DNA of 64,000 nucleotides from Gammaproteobacteria bacterium HGW-Gammaproteobacteria-13 (GTDB lineage Bacteria > Pseudomonadota > Gammaproteobacteria > Pseudomonadales > Pseudomonadaceae): contig PGZH01000005.1 of NCBI GenBank assembly GCA_002840155.1, positions 346,550-410,549 on the forward strand, in the 5' to 3' direction. The notes under the pieces are model-generated. The model saw only the letters and a program-made list of their open reading frames with translations, ran no database searches and was not told the origin of the DNA. Position numbers and translations under genes: made by a program. Of this stretch, positions 19,300-28,172 are shown piece after piece (positions within the stretch are counted from its first letter, which is position 1; every line of letters starts with the position of its first letter).

Positions 19300-21960
19300 T
19301 TAACCAGCCAGGCTCTTGCTGACCACTTCATAGACATCACTGGACAGCTCACCCGAGGCCAGAATGCGCTGTAGTTGCGCTTTCATTTGAACCTGACGAG
19401 CACTGCCGTATTTGGCCCAGCGAGTCAGCGGCGCCAGCAGGCGCGAAGCGATCTGCGGGTTGAGGGCATTCAGGGTAATCACCTGATCGGCCAGGAAGCG
19501 GTAGCCACTGCCATCAGCCTGATGGAAACCCAGCAAGTTCTGCCCGGCAAACGCACCGATCAATGAACGAACCTTATTCGGGTTCTTCAGGGTAAACGCT
19601 GGATGCTGCATCAGTTGCTCAACACGCTGCAGCGCGCCAGGCAAGGCGCAGGCGGCTTGCACGCTAAACCACTGATCCATCACCAGCGGGTTGTCCTTGA
19701 AGAAATCGGCGAAGCTGGCCAGGGCAACGGCCTTCTCGGCTTCGAACGGTGAGTTAACCAGCACCGCCAACGCAGTCAAACGCTCGGTCATATTGTCGGC
19801 GTTCTCGAACTGCTCCAGACAAGCCGCCAACACCTCCGCCTTGCCGCTAAGCATCAGGTAGGACAGTGCGATGTTTTGCAGGCTGCGCCGGGCAAAGTGT
19901 TCGGCCTCGGCTACATAGGCGCTGGTACGGGAGACTTCGCGGTTGCGCTGGTAACGCTGCCACAGCAGATCAAACAGCGCAGTCGACAGCTGCTTGCGGG
20001 CAAACTCACGGGCGGCATGGATGGCTTCAACATCGGCCACTTCACTGATTTCGGTCAGATAGGCCTCACCTGGCAGCGAGAGCATTTCGGCGACCATGGC
20101 CTGATCCAGCGAGTCATCAGCCAGCAGAGTACGGTAGGCCTCGACTAGGCGCTGATCGAGCACCAACGGCTCGCCACGCTGATGCTGGCCAATCAGCTCC
20201 TGCAGCACTTGCACGGACAGTTGCTGCCCCGCTTCCCAGCGATTGAAGCCATCGCTGTCGTGCTGCATCAGGAACATCAACTGATCACGGCTATAGGGGA
20301 AGCTCAGTTTGATCGGCGCAGAAAAGCCGCGCAGCAAGGAAGGCAGCGGTTTTTCCGCCAGATTGACAAAGGTGAACGCCTGTTCGGCTTCGGTCACCTG
20401 CAGCACACGGCAAAGGCCACCCGCCGCATCTTCACCGACTAGCTGCAGCGGCAGCTCACGGCCCTGGGCATCCAGCAAAGCCAGCTCCACAGGGATAACA
20501 AAGGGCTGTTTTTCCGCCTGCCCGGGAGTAGCCGGGCAGCTCTGGCGGAAGTGCAGGCGATAACTGTTGGCAGCCGCGTCATAGCTTTCACTGACCTCCA
20601 GACGCGGTGTGCCGGCCTGGCTGTACCAGCGTTTGAACTGGGTCAGGTCGATGCCATTGGCCTCTTCCATCGCGCGGATAAAGTCATCACAGGTCACGGC
20701 CTGACCGTCGTGGCGCGCGAAGTACAGGTCGCTGCCTTTGCGGAAACCCTCGGCGCCAACCAGAGTGCGGATCATACGCACCACTTCCGAACCCTTCTCG
20801 TACACCGTCAGGGTGTAGAAGTTGGAGATTTCCATAAAGGCGTCCGGACGTACCGGATGGGCCATGGGGCCGGCGTCTTCAGCGAACTGGTGGGTGCGCA
20901 GGTAGGCTACGTCCTCAATGCGCTTAACCGTACGCGAGTGCATATCGGCGCTGAACTCGGCGTCGCGGAAAACGGTAAAGCCTTCCTTGAGCGACAACTG
21001 GAACCAGTCGCGGCAGGTCACGCGGTTGCCCGACCAGTTGTGGAAGTACTCATGCGCCACCACCGCTTCAACGCGCTGGTGCGCAGCATCGGTAGCGGTT
21101 TCGGCCTTGGCCAGCACACAGCTGGAGTTGAAGATATTCAGGCCCTTGTTTTCCATGGCGCCCATGTTGAAGTCGTTGACCGCGACGATCATAAAGATGT
21201 CCAGGTCGTACTCACGGCCGTACACCTCTTCGTCCCACTTCATGGACTTTTTCAGGCTGTCCATGGCGTGCTGGCATTTGTCGATGTTTTCCGGCTCGAC
21301 ATAAATGCGCAGTGCCACCTCACGCTGGCTCATGGTGGTGAAGCTGTCCTCCACACACCAGAGATCGCCGGCGACCAGGGCGAACAGGTAAGCCGGTTTC
21401 ATAAAGGGGTCTTCCCAGGTCGCCCAGTGCCGGCCGCCTTCCTCACTGCCGCTGGCAATCGGGTTGCCGTTGGACAGCAGCACCGGATAGCTGTGCTGCT
21501 CGGCGCTCAGGGTGGTGGTGAACTTGCTCATCACGTCCGGGCGGTCGAGGTAATAGGTGATCTTGCGGAAACCCTCAGCCTCGCACTGGGTGCAGAACAT
21601 GCCGCTGGATTTGTACAGCCCTTCCAACGCGGTGTTGCTTTCCGGGTGGATGCGCACACTGCTGTCGATCACGAAGCTGGCGCTAGTGGGCTGCACAGTC
21701 AGATGGCTGTCGCTCAGCTGGTAATCGCCGGCACTCAGCTCGCGGTCGTCGAGCGCCACACTGAGCAGTTCCAGCTGCTGACCGTCCAGCACCAGCGGAG
21801 GTAAACCTGCGCCGGCAGCCGGGTTACGGCGCATCACCAGCTGCGCGTGCACCAGGGTGTGGTCGTCGAACAACTCGAAGGTCAGGTGCGTTTCATCAAT
21901 CAGATAATCCGGAGCCTGGTAGTCCTTGAGGTAGATCATCTTCGGCTGTTCGGTGCGCAT
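19300..21960 (-). CDS. pepN: Aminopeptidase N (M1 family zinc metallopeptidase)
   Basis: A cytoplasmic zinc aminopeptidase that removes N-terminal residues from peptides; 886 residues, the usual length for proteobacterial PepN. The exopeptidase motif GAMEN is at about residues 266-270, and the zinc motif HEYFHNWSGNR (HExxH) at about 302-312, with the third zinc ligand glutamate in the following LKEGFTVFRDAEF segment. The C-terminal helical domain is complete. Start ATG 21960 (MRTEQPKMIYLKDY). It follows the DUF2797 gene by 54 bases on the same strand. Confidence 0.97.
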   Translation of the reverse strand: MRTEQPKMIYLKDYQAPDYLIDETHLTFELFDDHTLVHAQLVMRRNPAAGAGLPPLVLDGQQLELLSVALDDRELSAGDYQLSDSHLTVQPTSASFVIDSSVRIHPESNTALEGLYKSSGMFCTQCEAEGFRKITYYLDRPDVMSKFTTTLSAEQHSYPVLLSNGNPIASGSEEGGRHWATWEDPFMKPAYLFALVAGDLWCVEDSFTTMSQREVALRIYVEPENIDKCQHAMDSLKKSMKWDEEVYGREYDLDIFMIVAVNDFNMGAMENKGLNIFNSSCVLAKAETATDAAHQRVEAVVAHEYFHNWSGNRVTCRDWFQLSLKEGFTVFRDAEFSADMHSRTVKRIEDVAYLRTHQFAEDAGPMAHPVRPDAFMEISNFYTLTVYEKGSEVVRMIRTLVGAEGFRKGSDLYFARHDGQAVTCDDFIRAMEEANGIDLTQFKRWYSQAGTPRLEVSESYDAAANSYRLHFRQSCPATPGQAEKQPFVIPVELALLDAQGRELPLQLVGEDAAGGLCRVLQVTEAEQAFTFVNLAEKPLPSLLRGFSAPIKLSFPYSRDQLMFLMQHDSDGFNRWEAGQQLSVQVLQELIGQHQRGEPLVLDQRLVEAYRTLLADDSLDQAMVAEMLSLPGEAYLTEISEVADVEAIHAAREFARKQLSTALFDLLWQRYQRNREVSRTSAYVAEAEHFARRSLQNIALSYLMLSGKAEVLAACLEQFENADNMTERLTALAVLVNSPFEAEKAVALASFADFFKDNPLVMDQWFSVQAACALPGALQRVEQLMQHPAFTLKNPNKVRSLIGAFAGQNLLGFHQADGSGYRFLADQVITLNALNPQIASRLLAPLTRWAKYGSARQVQMKAQLQRILASGELSSDVYEVVSKSLAG

Positions 21961-22014
21961 GGCTTGTGGCCCTTTGTCTGCGGCGCGCGGGCGCCGGGTT
22001 CGCGAATAAGTAAC

Positions 22015-22851
22015 TTAGGCGGCCAGTTCGTGAACGGCCAACTGGTAAGCGGTGTACTTGCGGATATTGATCACGCCGGTGTCGAACATCAGGTACTGGC
22101 CCTTGATGCCCAGTAGCGTGCCCTCGGCCAGTGGATTCTTGTCCAGATTGAAGCTGGTGATCTTCGCCGGATAAGCCTCAATCGGATAGCTAATCTGCAC
22201 CACCGGCTGATCGCTAAGAGGCTGGATGGCCTGAATGCCAAAGCGCTGCTGCAACTCGGTCAGGCCGCTGCCGCAACTGGCAAACAGCTGTTCGCGTACG
22301 GCAAGCAGATCCACCGGCGCAGCATCACCCTTGAGCAGCGCGCGCCAGTTGGTTTTATCCGCCACCTGGCTGCGCAGCAGGTCTTCGACAAAGCCGGACT
22401 GCTGTCGGGTGGCGACCCGCAGAATCGGCAGCGCCTGGGTCGCGCCTTGATCGATCCAGCGTGTGGGGATCTGCGTGGCGCGGGTGATACCGACTTTCAC
22501 GCCGCTGGAGTTGGCCAGATAGACAACATGATCGGTCATGCAGAACTGCTCGCCCCAGCTCGGCTCGCGGCAGGTGCCCGCCTCATAGTGGCAACGCTCC
22601 GGGCTCATGATGCAGATGTCGCACTGCGCCAGCTTCTGCATGCAGGGGTAGCAATAGCCCTGGCTAAAGCTGCTCTTGGTTTTGCGTCCGCAATGGGTGC
22701 AGTGGATAGCGCCGAGGAATTCCAGACGCAGGCTTTTGCCGATCAGCGGATTAACCGGCAGCAGTTCATCGCCCAGGCGAAAGCTGTATTGCACCGGCGC
22801 ATCCAGCTGCGCCGCCATTTTGCTCAGGGCACCACGGGCCAACTCGCTCAT
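22015..22851 (-). CDS. DUF2797 protein, zinc-ribbon plus GIY-YIG-like region
   Basis: A 278-residue protein. ATG 22851 overlaps the TGA of the upstream gene (ATGA), indicating coupling; the longer open frame upstream lies inside that gene. It contains a dense cysteine cluster: C51/C54, C67/C70, C77/C80, C87, C94 and C104, which should bind one or two zinc ions. Directly after comes VVYLANSSGVKVGITR (109-124) with R131, resembling the YIA-x-KIGIT-R pattern of GIY-YIG-type folds. Function is unknown. The order yeaC-like, DUF2797, pepN is conserved in pseudomonads as I recall. Confidence 0.85.
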   Translation of the reverse strand: MSELARGALSKMAAQLDAPVQYSFRLGDELLPVNPLIGKSLRLEFLGAIHCTHCGRKTKSSFSQGYCYPCMQKLAQCDICIMSPERCHYEAGTCREPSWGEQFCMTDHVVYLANSSGVKVGITRATQIPTRWIDQGATQALPILRVATRQQSGFVEDLLRSQVADKTNWRALLKGDAAPVDLLAVREQLFASCGSGLTELQQRFGIQAIQPLSDQPVVQISYPIEAYPAKITSFNLDKNPLAEGTLLGIKGQYLMFDTGVINIRKYTAYQLAVHELAA

Positions 22852-23114
22852 CAGTGCAGGGTATCCGAGGATTTGAACAACAGATTGGGTACCGGCTCGG
22901 ATTTGCTGCTGCACTCCTGCGGGCCCATATAACCGATGCGCTCGTCTTCCGGCAGGTTATGGATTTCCCAGGCGATCAGCGCCTGCAAGGTCAGCTCCTT
23001 CTGCTCCTGGCTCAGCTTGCGGCCATCGGGCCATTTGCCGATTTCCACGGCCAGCTTGAGGCTCTGGTAGATCTCAGGGGTGATGTTTTCAATCGCTTCG
23101 AGAAAGGACGACAT
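22851..23114 (-). CDS. YeaC-like small protein (DUF1315)
   Basis: An 87-residue protein; ATG 23114 (MSSFLEAIENITPEIY) follows GGAGGCGCT, a good ribosome-binding site. The sequence LAVEIGKWPDGRKLSQEQ and ALIAWE are typical of the YeaC/DUF1315 family. No membrane segment or signal peptide. Its role is not known. It lies 45 bases downstream of the rhomboid gene and overlaps the DUF2797 start. Confidence 0.88.
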   Translation of the reverse strand: MSSFLEAIENITPEIYQSLKLAVEIGKWPDGRKLSQEQKELTLQALIAWEIHNLPEDERIGYMGPQECSSKSEPVPNLLFKSSDTLH

Positions 23115-23159
23115 AGCGCCTCCAAATGCAAAGTGGCAGTTTACCAGCCTGATGAACAA

Positions 23160-24029
23160 CTAACTGTGTCGCCGACGCGCCAGCGCACCGCCCACCAACC
23201 CGGTCAGACAACCGGCCAGCAGGCCACCAACATGCGCCGCGTTGGCGATGGCGCCGAATTGCAGCAGCTCGAAGATGCCCGTCATGCAGATCAGCAGCCA
23301 GGCCAGCATCATCACCAATACGCCTGGCGGCAGCCGATAAGCGGGAGTCGGCGCCAGGCGCTGGAAAATCCAGCAATGTCCGAGCAGGCCATATAGCACC
23401 CCGGAAAGGCCGCCGAATAGCGATGGGCCGGCATGCAGGTATTGGGCGAAATTGGCCGCAAGACTAAACAGCAGGGTCAGCCCCAACAGCATCACGGCTC
23501 CCTGACGCGCTTCGATCCGCCGGCCCAACTCCCAATACCACAGGGTATTCATCGCCAGGTGGAGGATGCCGAAGTGAATCAGCATCGGCGTCAGCAGCCG
23601 CCACCACTGACCGCTGGCCAGCGTGTCGTTCAGGTAGCTGAAGTAGATGTAATCGCCCTGCACGCGGTAGCCGACAAAGCTTAGCCAGCTGACCGTCGCC
23701 AGGTTATCGCCGAGCAAGGTGATAGCGGCTGCAATAAAGGTCAGCAACAGGACAACAGCCGTCATACGGCTGGCTTTCAGCTGCTGAACAAAACTCGGCG
23801 CGGCCTCTGCAGAAGCCGGTGACGGCTCAAGCAACACCTCAGCATCACCTTTCGGGTAGCGCCCATAGAGTTCACGCACTTTCTCGGCCAGTTGCTCACC
23901 GGGCACCCAGAGCACCTGCTCGCCCGCCTCTTCAGCGACGCGGTGCGGTACCTGCAAGCGCTGCAGCAAACTGATAAAGCCGCTCAAGTCGACCTGCTCA
24001 GGCAGGCGCATTGCCGCTACAGCACTCAT
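23160..24029 (-). CDS. Rhomboid family intramembrane serine protease
   Basis: A 289-residue inner-membrane protease. The N-terminal cytoplasmic domain of about 85 residues is followed by six membrane segments. The catalytic serine is S209 in GGLSGVLYG and the catalytic histidine is H266 in AAHVGGL; the H-x4-H-x3-N element of rhomboids is H152/H157/N161 (HFGILHLAMN). The start ATG 24029 overlaps the TGA of the metallophosphoesterase gene (ATGA); longer open sequence upstream lies inside that gene. The layout with a soluble N-domain resembles GlpG. Natural substrates are unknown. Confidence 0.92.
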   Translation of the reverse strand: MSAVAAMRLPEQVDLSGFISLLQRLQVPHRVAEEAGEQVLWVPGEQLAEKVRELYGRYPKGDAEVLLEPSPASAEAAPSFVQQLKASRMTAVVLLLTFIAAAITLLGDNLATVSWLSFVGYRVQGDYIYFSYLNDTLASGQWWRLLTPMLIHFGILHLAMNTLWYWELGRRIEARQGAVMLLGLTLLFSLAANFAQYLHAGPSLFGGLSGVLYGLLGHCWIFQRLAPTPAYRLPPGVLVMMLAWLLICMTGIFELLQFGAIANAAHVGGLLAGCLTGLVGGALARRRHS

Positions 24030-25000
24030 GGCCGCGCCTCCGGGCTTTCGACATCGACCCAAACGAACTTGCTGGCATCCAGGCGCGTTTCCTGGTCGAG
24101 GCGATAGGCCACCAGTTTGCCGTTGAGCACGGCGCTGTAATCCAGGCAGGCCAGGTTGCTGCGAATCGGCGCGGGCTTGCCACTGCGCCAGTAGTGGCCG
24201 ACAAACAGCAAGGGCTGATCAGCACCGTATTTAAGCAATTCGGTTTTCTGCATCTCGCTGAGCGGCATCTGCGCCGCCAGTTCCGGCAAGGCATCGGGCT
24301 GGAAGACGATATCGCCGTAGGTTTGCGGATCTTCCTCCCAGAATTTGGTACGGAAATGCGCGCGGGTAAAGCCGTCATCGCTGGTCAGGGTCATGCCGTG
24401 TGGCAGACGCATATCAGTGCCGCGCAGCAGGCGATCCAGCGCGGTATTGGCAAAGCTGCCATGCACGGCCGCTGCCTGGAGAAAATGCTCATCGATGCAG
24501 CCATCGGCAAACTGCGCACGCAGCGGCTCGATCAGGCTGTCGTCCCAACAGGCATGCACCACGCGGAAATGCCCGGCATCGATAAACAGCGGCAACTCGT
24601 AGAACCAGTCGAGAAATGCCTGCCATTCCGCCGGATAGGCGTCGAACTGCTCCAGGGTTTCCTTGATCAGGCGCGCATGCCGTGGCGTGTGCTCACGGAC
24701 AAACTGCCGGCCGCTGCCGGGCGCAGCCGGCGTGCTCCAGGCCAGGGCATTGAACTCATGATTGCCCATGATGCACAGCGCCTGACCGGCCACGACCATA
24801 TCGCGCACCAGGTGCAGCGCCTCACGGATACGCGGGCCCCGGTCGACAAGGTCGCCAAGGAAAATCGCCATACGCTGCGGATGACGCCACACCCCGCCCT
24901 GCTGGCGATAGCCCAGCGTGCTCAGCAGATGTTCCAGGGTTTTCGCGCAGCCATGGATATCGCCGATCAGGTCGTAACCGCGAGCTGGATCGAGGCGCAT
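24026..25000 (-). CDS. Metallophosphoesterase, Ap4A-hydrolase/PPP-like
   Basis: A 324-residue cytoplasmic enzyme of the calcineurin-like superfamily. The metal-binding motifs are complete: GDIHG (13-17), GDLVDRGP and GNHE, with later histidines (HACWDD, VGHYWR). These are shared by bis(5'-nucleosyl)-tetraphosphatase ApaH and PPP phosphatases; this protein is somewhat longer than ApaH and diverges from it, so I leave the substrate open. ATG 25000 shares a base with the nadK stop (TGATG), so translation is coupled to nadK. Confidence 0.88.
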   Translation of the reverse strand: MRLDPARGYDLIGDIHGCAKTLEHLLSTLGYRQQGGVWRHPQRMAIFLGDLVDRGPRIREALHLVRDMVVAGQALCIMGNHEFNALAWSTPAAPGSGRQFVREHTPRHARLIKETLEQFDAYPAEWQAFLDWFYELPLFIDAGHFRVVHACWDDSLIEPLRAQFADGCIDEHFLQAAAVHGSFANTALDRLLRGTDMRLPHGMTLTSDDGFTRAHFRTKFWEEDPQTYGDIVFQPDALPELAAQMPLSEMQKTELLKYGADQPLLFVGHYWRSGKPAPIRSNLACLDYSAVLNGKLVAYRLDQETRLDASKFVWVDVESPEARP

Positions 25001-25887
25001 CAAGCCCCCCCGCCGAGCCGGCTACCCCAGCCCAGCTTGTTGCGACAGACTTCGTAATAGTTGTGGTCCAGCGGGTGAATCAGGCGCAGCTTCTGCGGCC
25101 GCTTGGCCACGGTGACGGTGTCGCCGGGGGCGCAGGTGAAGTGATTCTGCCCGTCGCAGGACACCTGCGGGTACAGCTGTAGATCCTTGGACACGACAAT
25201 TTTCAGCTCGCTGTTGCCATCCACCACAATCGGTCGACTGGACAGCGTATGCGGGTACATCGGCACGATCACGATGGCGTCCAGTTTGGGATGCATGATC
25301 GGCCCGCCGGCGGACAGCGCATAGGCCGTGGAGCCGGTCGGTGTGGCAACAATCAGGCCGTCGGCCTTCTGACTACAGACGAACTGGCCATCGATAAACA
25401 GCTCGAACTCGATCATCCGCGTGGATTTACCCGGATGCAGCACCACATCGTTGAGTGCATCACCCTGGCCGATGGCCTCGCCATTGCGCCGTACCTCGGC
25501 CTCCAGCAGAAAGCGGTTTTCGGTCAGGTAATGCCCTTCGAGTACCTGAGCCACCTTCACTTCCAGCTCATCGGGGCGAATATCGGTGAGAAAGCCCAGG
25601 CTGCCACGGTTGACGCCCAGCACCGGCACCTTGTGCCGCGCCAGAGCGCGGGCGGCGCCGAGCATGCTGCCGTCACCACCGACGACGATCACCAGATCGC
25701 AGACTTCGCCGAGAATCTTGCGTGACGAGGTCTGCAAGCCATGGCCCGGTAGCACTTCGGCAATGGTGTCTTCGAGGATCACATGCAGGTGACGAGCGAG
25801 CAGAAATTTCTTCAGCCGGCGAATGGTGTCGAGTACCTGGGTGCTGCCCAGCCGACCGATGATGCCGATATTACGAAACTGCTCCAT
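25000..25887 (-). CDS. nadK: NAD kinase
   Basis: Phosphorylates NAD to NADP with ATP in the cytoplasm, 295 residues, the usual length. The diagnostic GGDGS is at 70-74, followed by a NDVVLH segment near 150 and TGSTAYALSAGGP near 185-197, all characteristic of NadK. It heads a tightly coupled run nadK, metallophosphoesterase, rhomboid, yeaC-like, DUF2797, with pepN following. Start ATG 25887 (MEQFRNIGIIGRL). Confidence 0.97.
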   Translation of the reverse strand: MEQFRNIGIIGRLGSTQVLDTIRRLKKFLLARHLHVILEDTIAEVLPGHGLQTSSRKILGEVCDLVIVVGGDGSMLGAARALARHKVPVLGVNRGSLGFLTDIRPDELEVKVAQVLEGHYLTENRFLLEAEVRRNGEAIGQGDALNDVVLHPGKSTRMIEFELFIDGQFVCSQKADGLIVATPTGSTAYALSAGGPIMHPKLDAIVIVPMYPHTLSSRPIVVDGNSELKIVVSKDLQLYPQVSCDGQNHFTCAPGDTVTVAKRPQKLRLIHPLDHNYYEVCRNKLGWGSRLGGGA

Positions 25888-26072
25888 GGTGCTCCCGCCA
25901 GGCTCTGAATCTAATGGGTCGGATTATGGGCGAAAGCCCATGGCAGCAGCAAACCGCTGACCTGCTATGGCAGCGTTTAAGCGCTTGTTGAAGAGCCTGC
26001 AGAGCTGCTTTTAAAGCCGTCAGGCCGACACGCAGCAGATCGTAAACAGCCGCAAAGCGCTATGCTCGCAAC

Positions 26073-27020
26073 ATGACGCCCTTCCCTTCACTCAGCGATC
26101 TGCCCTCGCAGCTGCGCCAGCCTGCTGTACGCGACCTGGCCTGGGCGCTGCTCTCGCCGCCACTGCTGGCGCAGACGCCTTGGCCACAGCGTCACCCGCT
26201 CAAGGCCAGCCGCTGGAGCCAGCAACCCGACGCCCTGGCGGACTGGTTGCTGAGCCTGGATGCCGACAGCCATACCCTTCTCCACTGGCTGAGCCAAAGC
26301 TCGGTGCGCCGCCTGGGTTTGTACTACGAACGGCTCTGGCAGTTTGCCCTGCATGCCGCGCCGGGTATCGAGGTGCTGGCGGCCAACCTGCCGATCCGCC
26401 AACAGGGCCATACCCTGGGTGAGCTGGATATGCTGCTGCGCGATGAGGAAGGTGTGCATCACCTGGAGCTGGCAATCAAGCTGTACCTGGGCCAGCCGCC
26501 GTGCAGCGGCGCAGAGCTGTCGCACTGGTTAGGCCCCGGCAGCCACGACCGCCTGGATATAAAACTGGCGCACCTCGGCCAACACCAGTTGCCGCTATCC
26601 ACCCGCACGGAAGCCCAACAGAGGCTGGCCGAGCTGGATATTCAGCGGCCTCAGGCGGCGTTGTGGCTGGGCGGTTATCTGTTCTATCCCTGGCAGCAAC
26701 CTTCCTACGCCGCGCCAGCGGATGGCAACCCAACACACCTGCGTGGGCGCTGGCTGCATCGCGCTGACTGGACACCTTTTGCCGCGCACAACCCAGGTCA
26801 CTGGCAGCCGCTAGCCCGGCACGCCTGGCTGGCGTCCGCACGTATCGAGGAAGAACATCTGTGGTCGCGCGAGCAGTTCAATCAATGGCTCACGGCGCTG
26901 CCGAGCGACGCTAACGCGCAGTTGCTCGTACGCCTGATTGCAGGCCCACAGCATTACTGGCTGGAAGCCGAGCGAGTGTTTCTGGTGAATGATCATTGGC
27001 CGGCGCAAACGGCCGACTAG
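26073..27020 (+). CDS. DUF1853 family protein
   Basis: A 315-residue cytoplasmic protein with no signal peptide or membrane span. It matches the DUF1853 family by its layout: an N-terminal PAVRDLAWALLSPPLL, a central LGELDMLLRD and HLELAIKLYLG (the conserved E/K pattern resembles a nuclease-like core, an inference), and a C-terminal HYWLEAERVFLVNDHWP. The gene is transcribed away from nadK and ends one base before the convergent cyclic-nucleotide-binding gene. Function unknown. Confidence 0.85.
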   Translation: MTPFPSLSDLPSQLRQPAVRDLAWALLSPPLLAQTPWPQRHPLKASRWSQQPDALADWLLSLDADSHTLLHWLSQSSVRRLGLYYERLWQFALHAAPGIEVLAANLPIRQQGHTLGELDMLLRDEEGVHHLELAIKLYLGQPPCSGAELSHWLGPGSHDRLDIKLAHLGQHQLPLSTRTEAQQRLAELDIQRPQAALWLGGYLFYPWQQPSYAAPADGNPTHLRGRWLHRADWTPFAAHNPGHWQPLARHAWLASARIEEEHLWSREQFNQWLTALPSDANAQLLVRLIAGPQHYWLEAERVFLVNDHWPAQTAD

Positions 27021-27021
27021 C

Positions 27022-28131
27022 TCAGAGACTGCGCTCGGTGCGCCCGCCCGAGCGCGCCAGATAGCCGGAGCCACTTTCACACAGCAGCGCATCACGCTGG
27101 ATCGCCGGCAAGGCATCCACCCCATCACGCAGGGCGTAGGCGCGGTAACCAAGCTGCGAGAGCAGAAACACCGCACTGCTGCTGCGCTTGCCGCTGTCGC
27201 AATAACACAGGTAGGTGCGCGTCTTATCCAGCAGGCGCGCTTTCAGACGCAGCAGTTGCAGCGGCATATTCAGTGACTGCAACGCATGGGCCCGCTCGTA
27301 TTCTTCCTGCAGACGCACATCCAGCCACTGCGCCCCCGCCGCCAGCAAACGCGATGCTTCGCCAAGCGACACCTCATCGACCACCGGGGCTTTCAGCAGG
27401 GCGAAGAAGTCCTGGCGATCCAAACGCAGCACTACGCCGTCTTCCAGCATGGTCACCGTGGCATTACGCGGGCTGTCAGCCAGCAAGGCCTCCTCACCAA
27501 AACAGGCGCCGATCTCCAGCTCGGCCAACACCTGCTGCGCACTGTCCGCGCCGCGAATCACTTCGGCCCGGCCATTTTTCAGAAAGTAGCAGCTGTCACC
27601 GACATCGCCTTCCTGCAGCACGGTGCTGCCAGCGACCAATTCGATACGCTGCAAACGCTCCAGCATGGCGCGCACGTTGGACGGCGGCACCTTGGCAAAC
27701 AGCGGATTTTCCAGCAGGCGCTCCAGCCACTCGACTTCGGCATGGTTCTGCCCCAGCTCGAGCAGCAAATCCTGGTAGGCCAGGCGCCAAGTCAGCAGAC
27801 GATTGAGGGTCGCGGTGTCCAGCGCCAGCACGCTGGCATCGGTCAGCGCCCGTGCCTCATGCAAGCGCGGCAGGCTCGGCGACAACGGGTGACAACTGGC
27901 CTCGCTGCCGGCTTGCAGGCGTTGCTCCTGACCGTCGACCGATTGCAACAGCAACTCGCCCGCCAGCAGGTAGTAGGTCAAGCGCGCCTGATCCCCCGGG
28001 CGAAACAACAGCTGCCCCGCCAGCAACGGCTGCGGTACCAATTGCGTACGCAACTCGCGCCACTGCTGCTCGGACAACACGTTAAGTGGCGTCAGGCTGC
28101 GTAACTGTTCGGGGTTAAGGGGTTCGCTCAT
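27022..28131 (-). CDS. Cyclic-nucleotide-binding / rhodanese fusion protein
   Basis: A 369-residue cytoplasmic protein with three domains. Residues about 15-125 look like a degenerate cNMP-binding domain lacking the phosphate-binding cassette. Residues about 140-250 are a well-preserved cNMP domain with FGEEAL (211-216) and the phosphate-contacting R222 in SPRNATV. Residues about 255-350 are a rhodanese domain whose active loop CDSGKRS (C311-S317) keeps the catalytic cysteine. There is no DNA-binding helix-turn-helix, so it is not a CRP-type regulator. A nucleotide-gated sulfur transferase or sensor is an inference. Confidence 0.88.
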   Translation of the reverse strand: MSEPLNPEQLRSLTPLNVLSEQQWRELRTQLVPQPLLAGQLLFRPGDQARLTYYLLAGELLLQSVDGQEQRLQAGSEASCHPLSPSLPRLHEARALTDASVLALDTATLNRLLTWRLAYQDLLLELGQNHAEVEWLERLLENPLFAKVPPSNVRAMLERLQRIELVAGSTVLQEGDVGDSCYFLKNGRAEVIRGADSAQQVLAELEIGACFGEEALLADSPRNATVTMLEDGVVLRLDRQDFFALLKAPVVDEVSLGEASRLLAAGAQWLDVRLQEEYERAHALQSLNMPLQLLRLKARLLDKTRTYLCYCDSGKRSSSAVFLLSQLGYRAYALRDGVDALPAIQRDALLCESGSGYLARSGGRTERSL

Positions 28132-28172
28132 GGAATATCCAGGCTCCGCTGGTGAAATTCAGTGTAGCCGGG

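Noticed and set aside
20551..21804. A 417-codon plus-strand frame opposite pepN
   Set aside because: pepN on the other strand has every catalytic motif; the antisense product has no recognisable domain.
24026..25000. Calling the metallophosphoesterase ApaH
   Set aside because: The metal motifs are shared by several families; it is longer than ApaH and diverges outside the motifs, so the substrate was left open.
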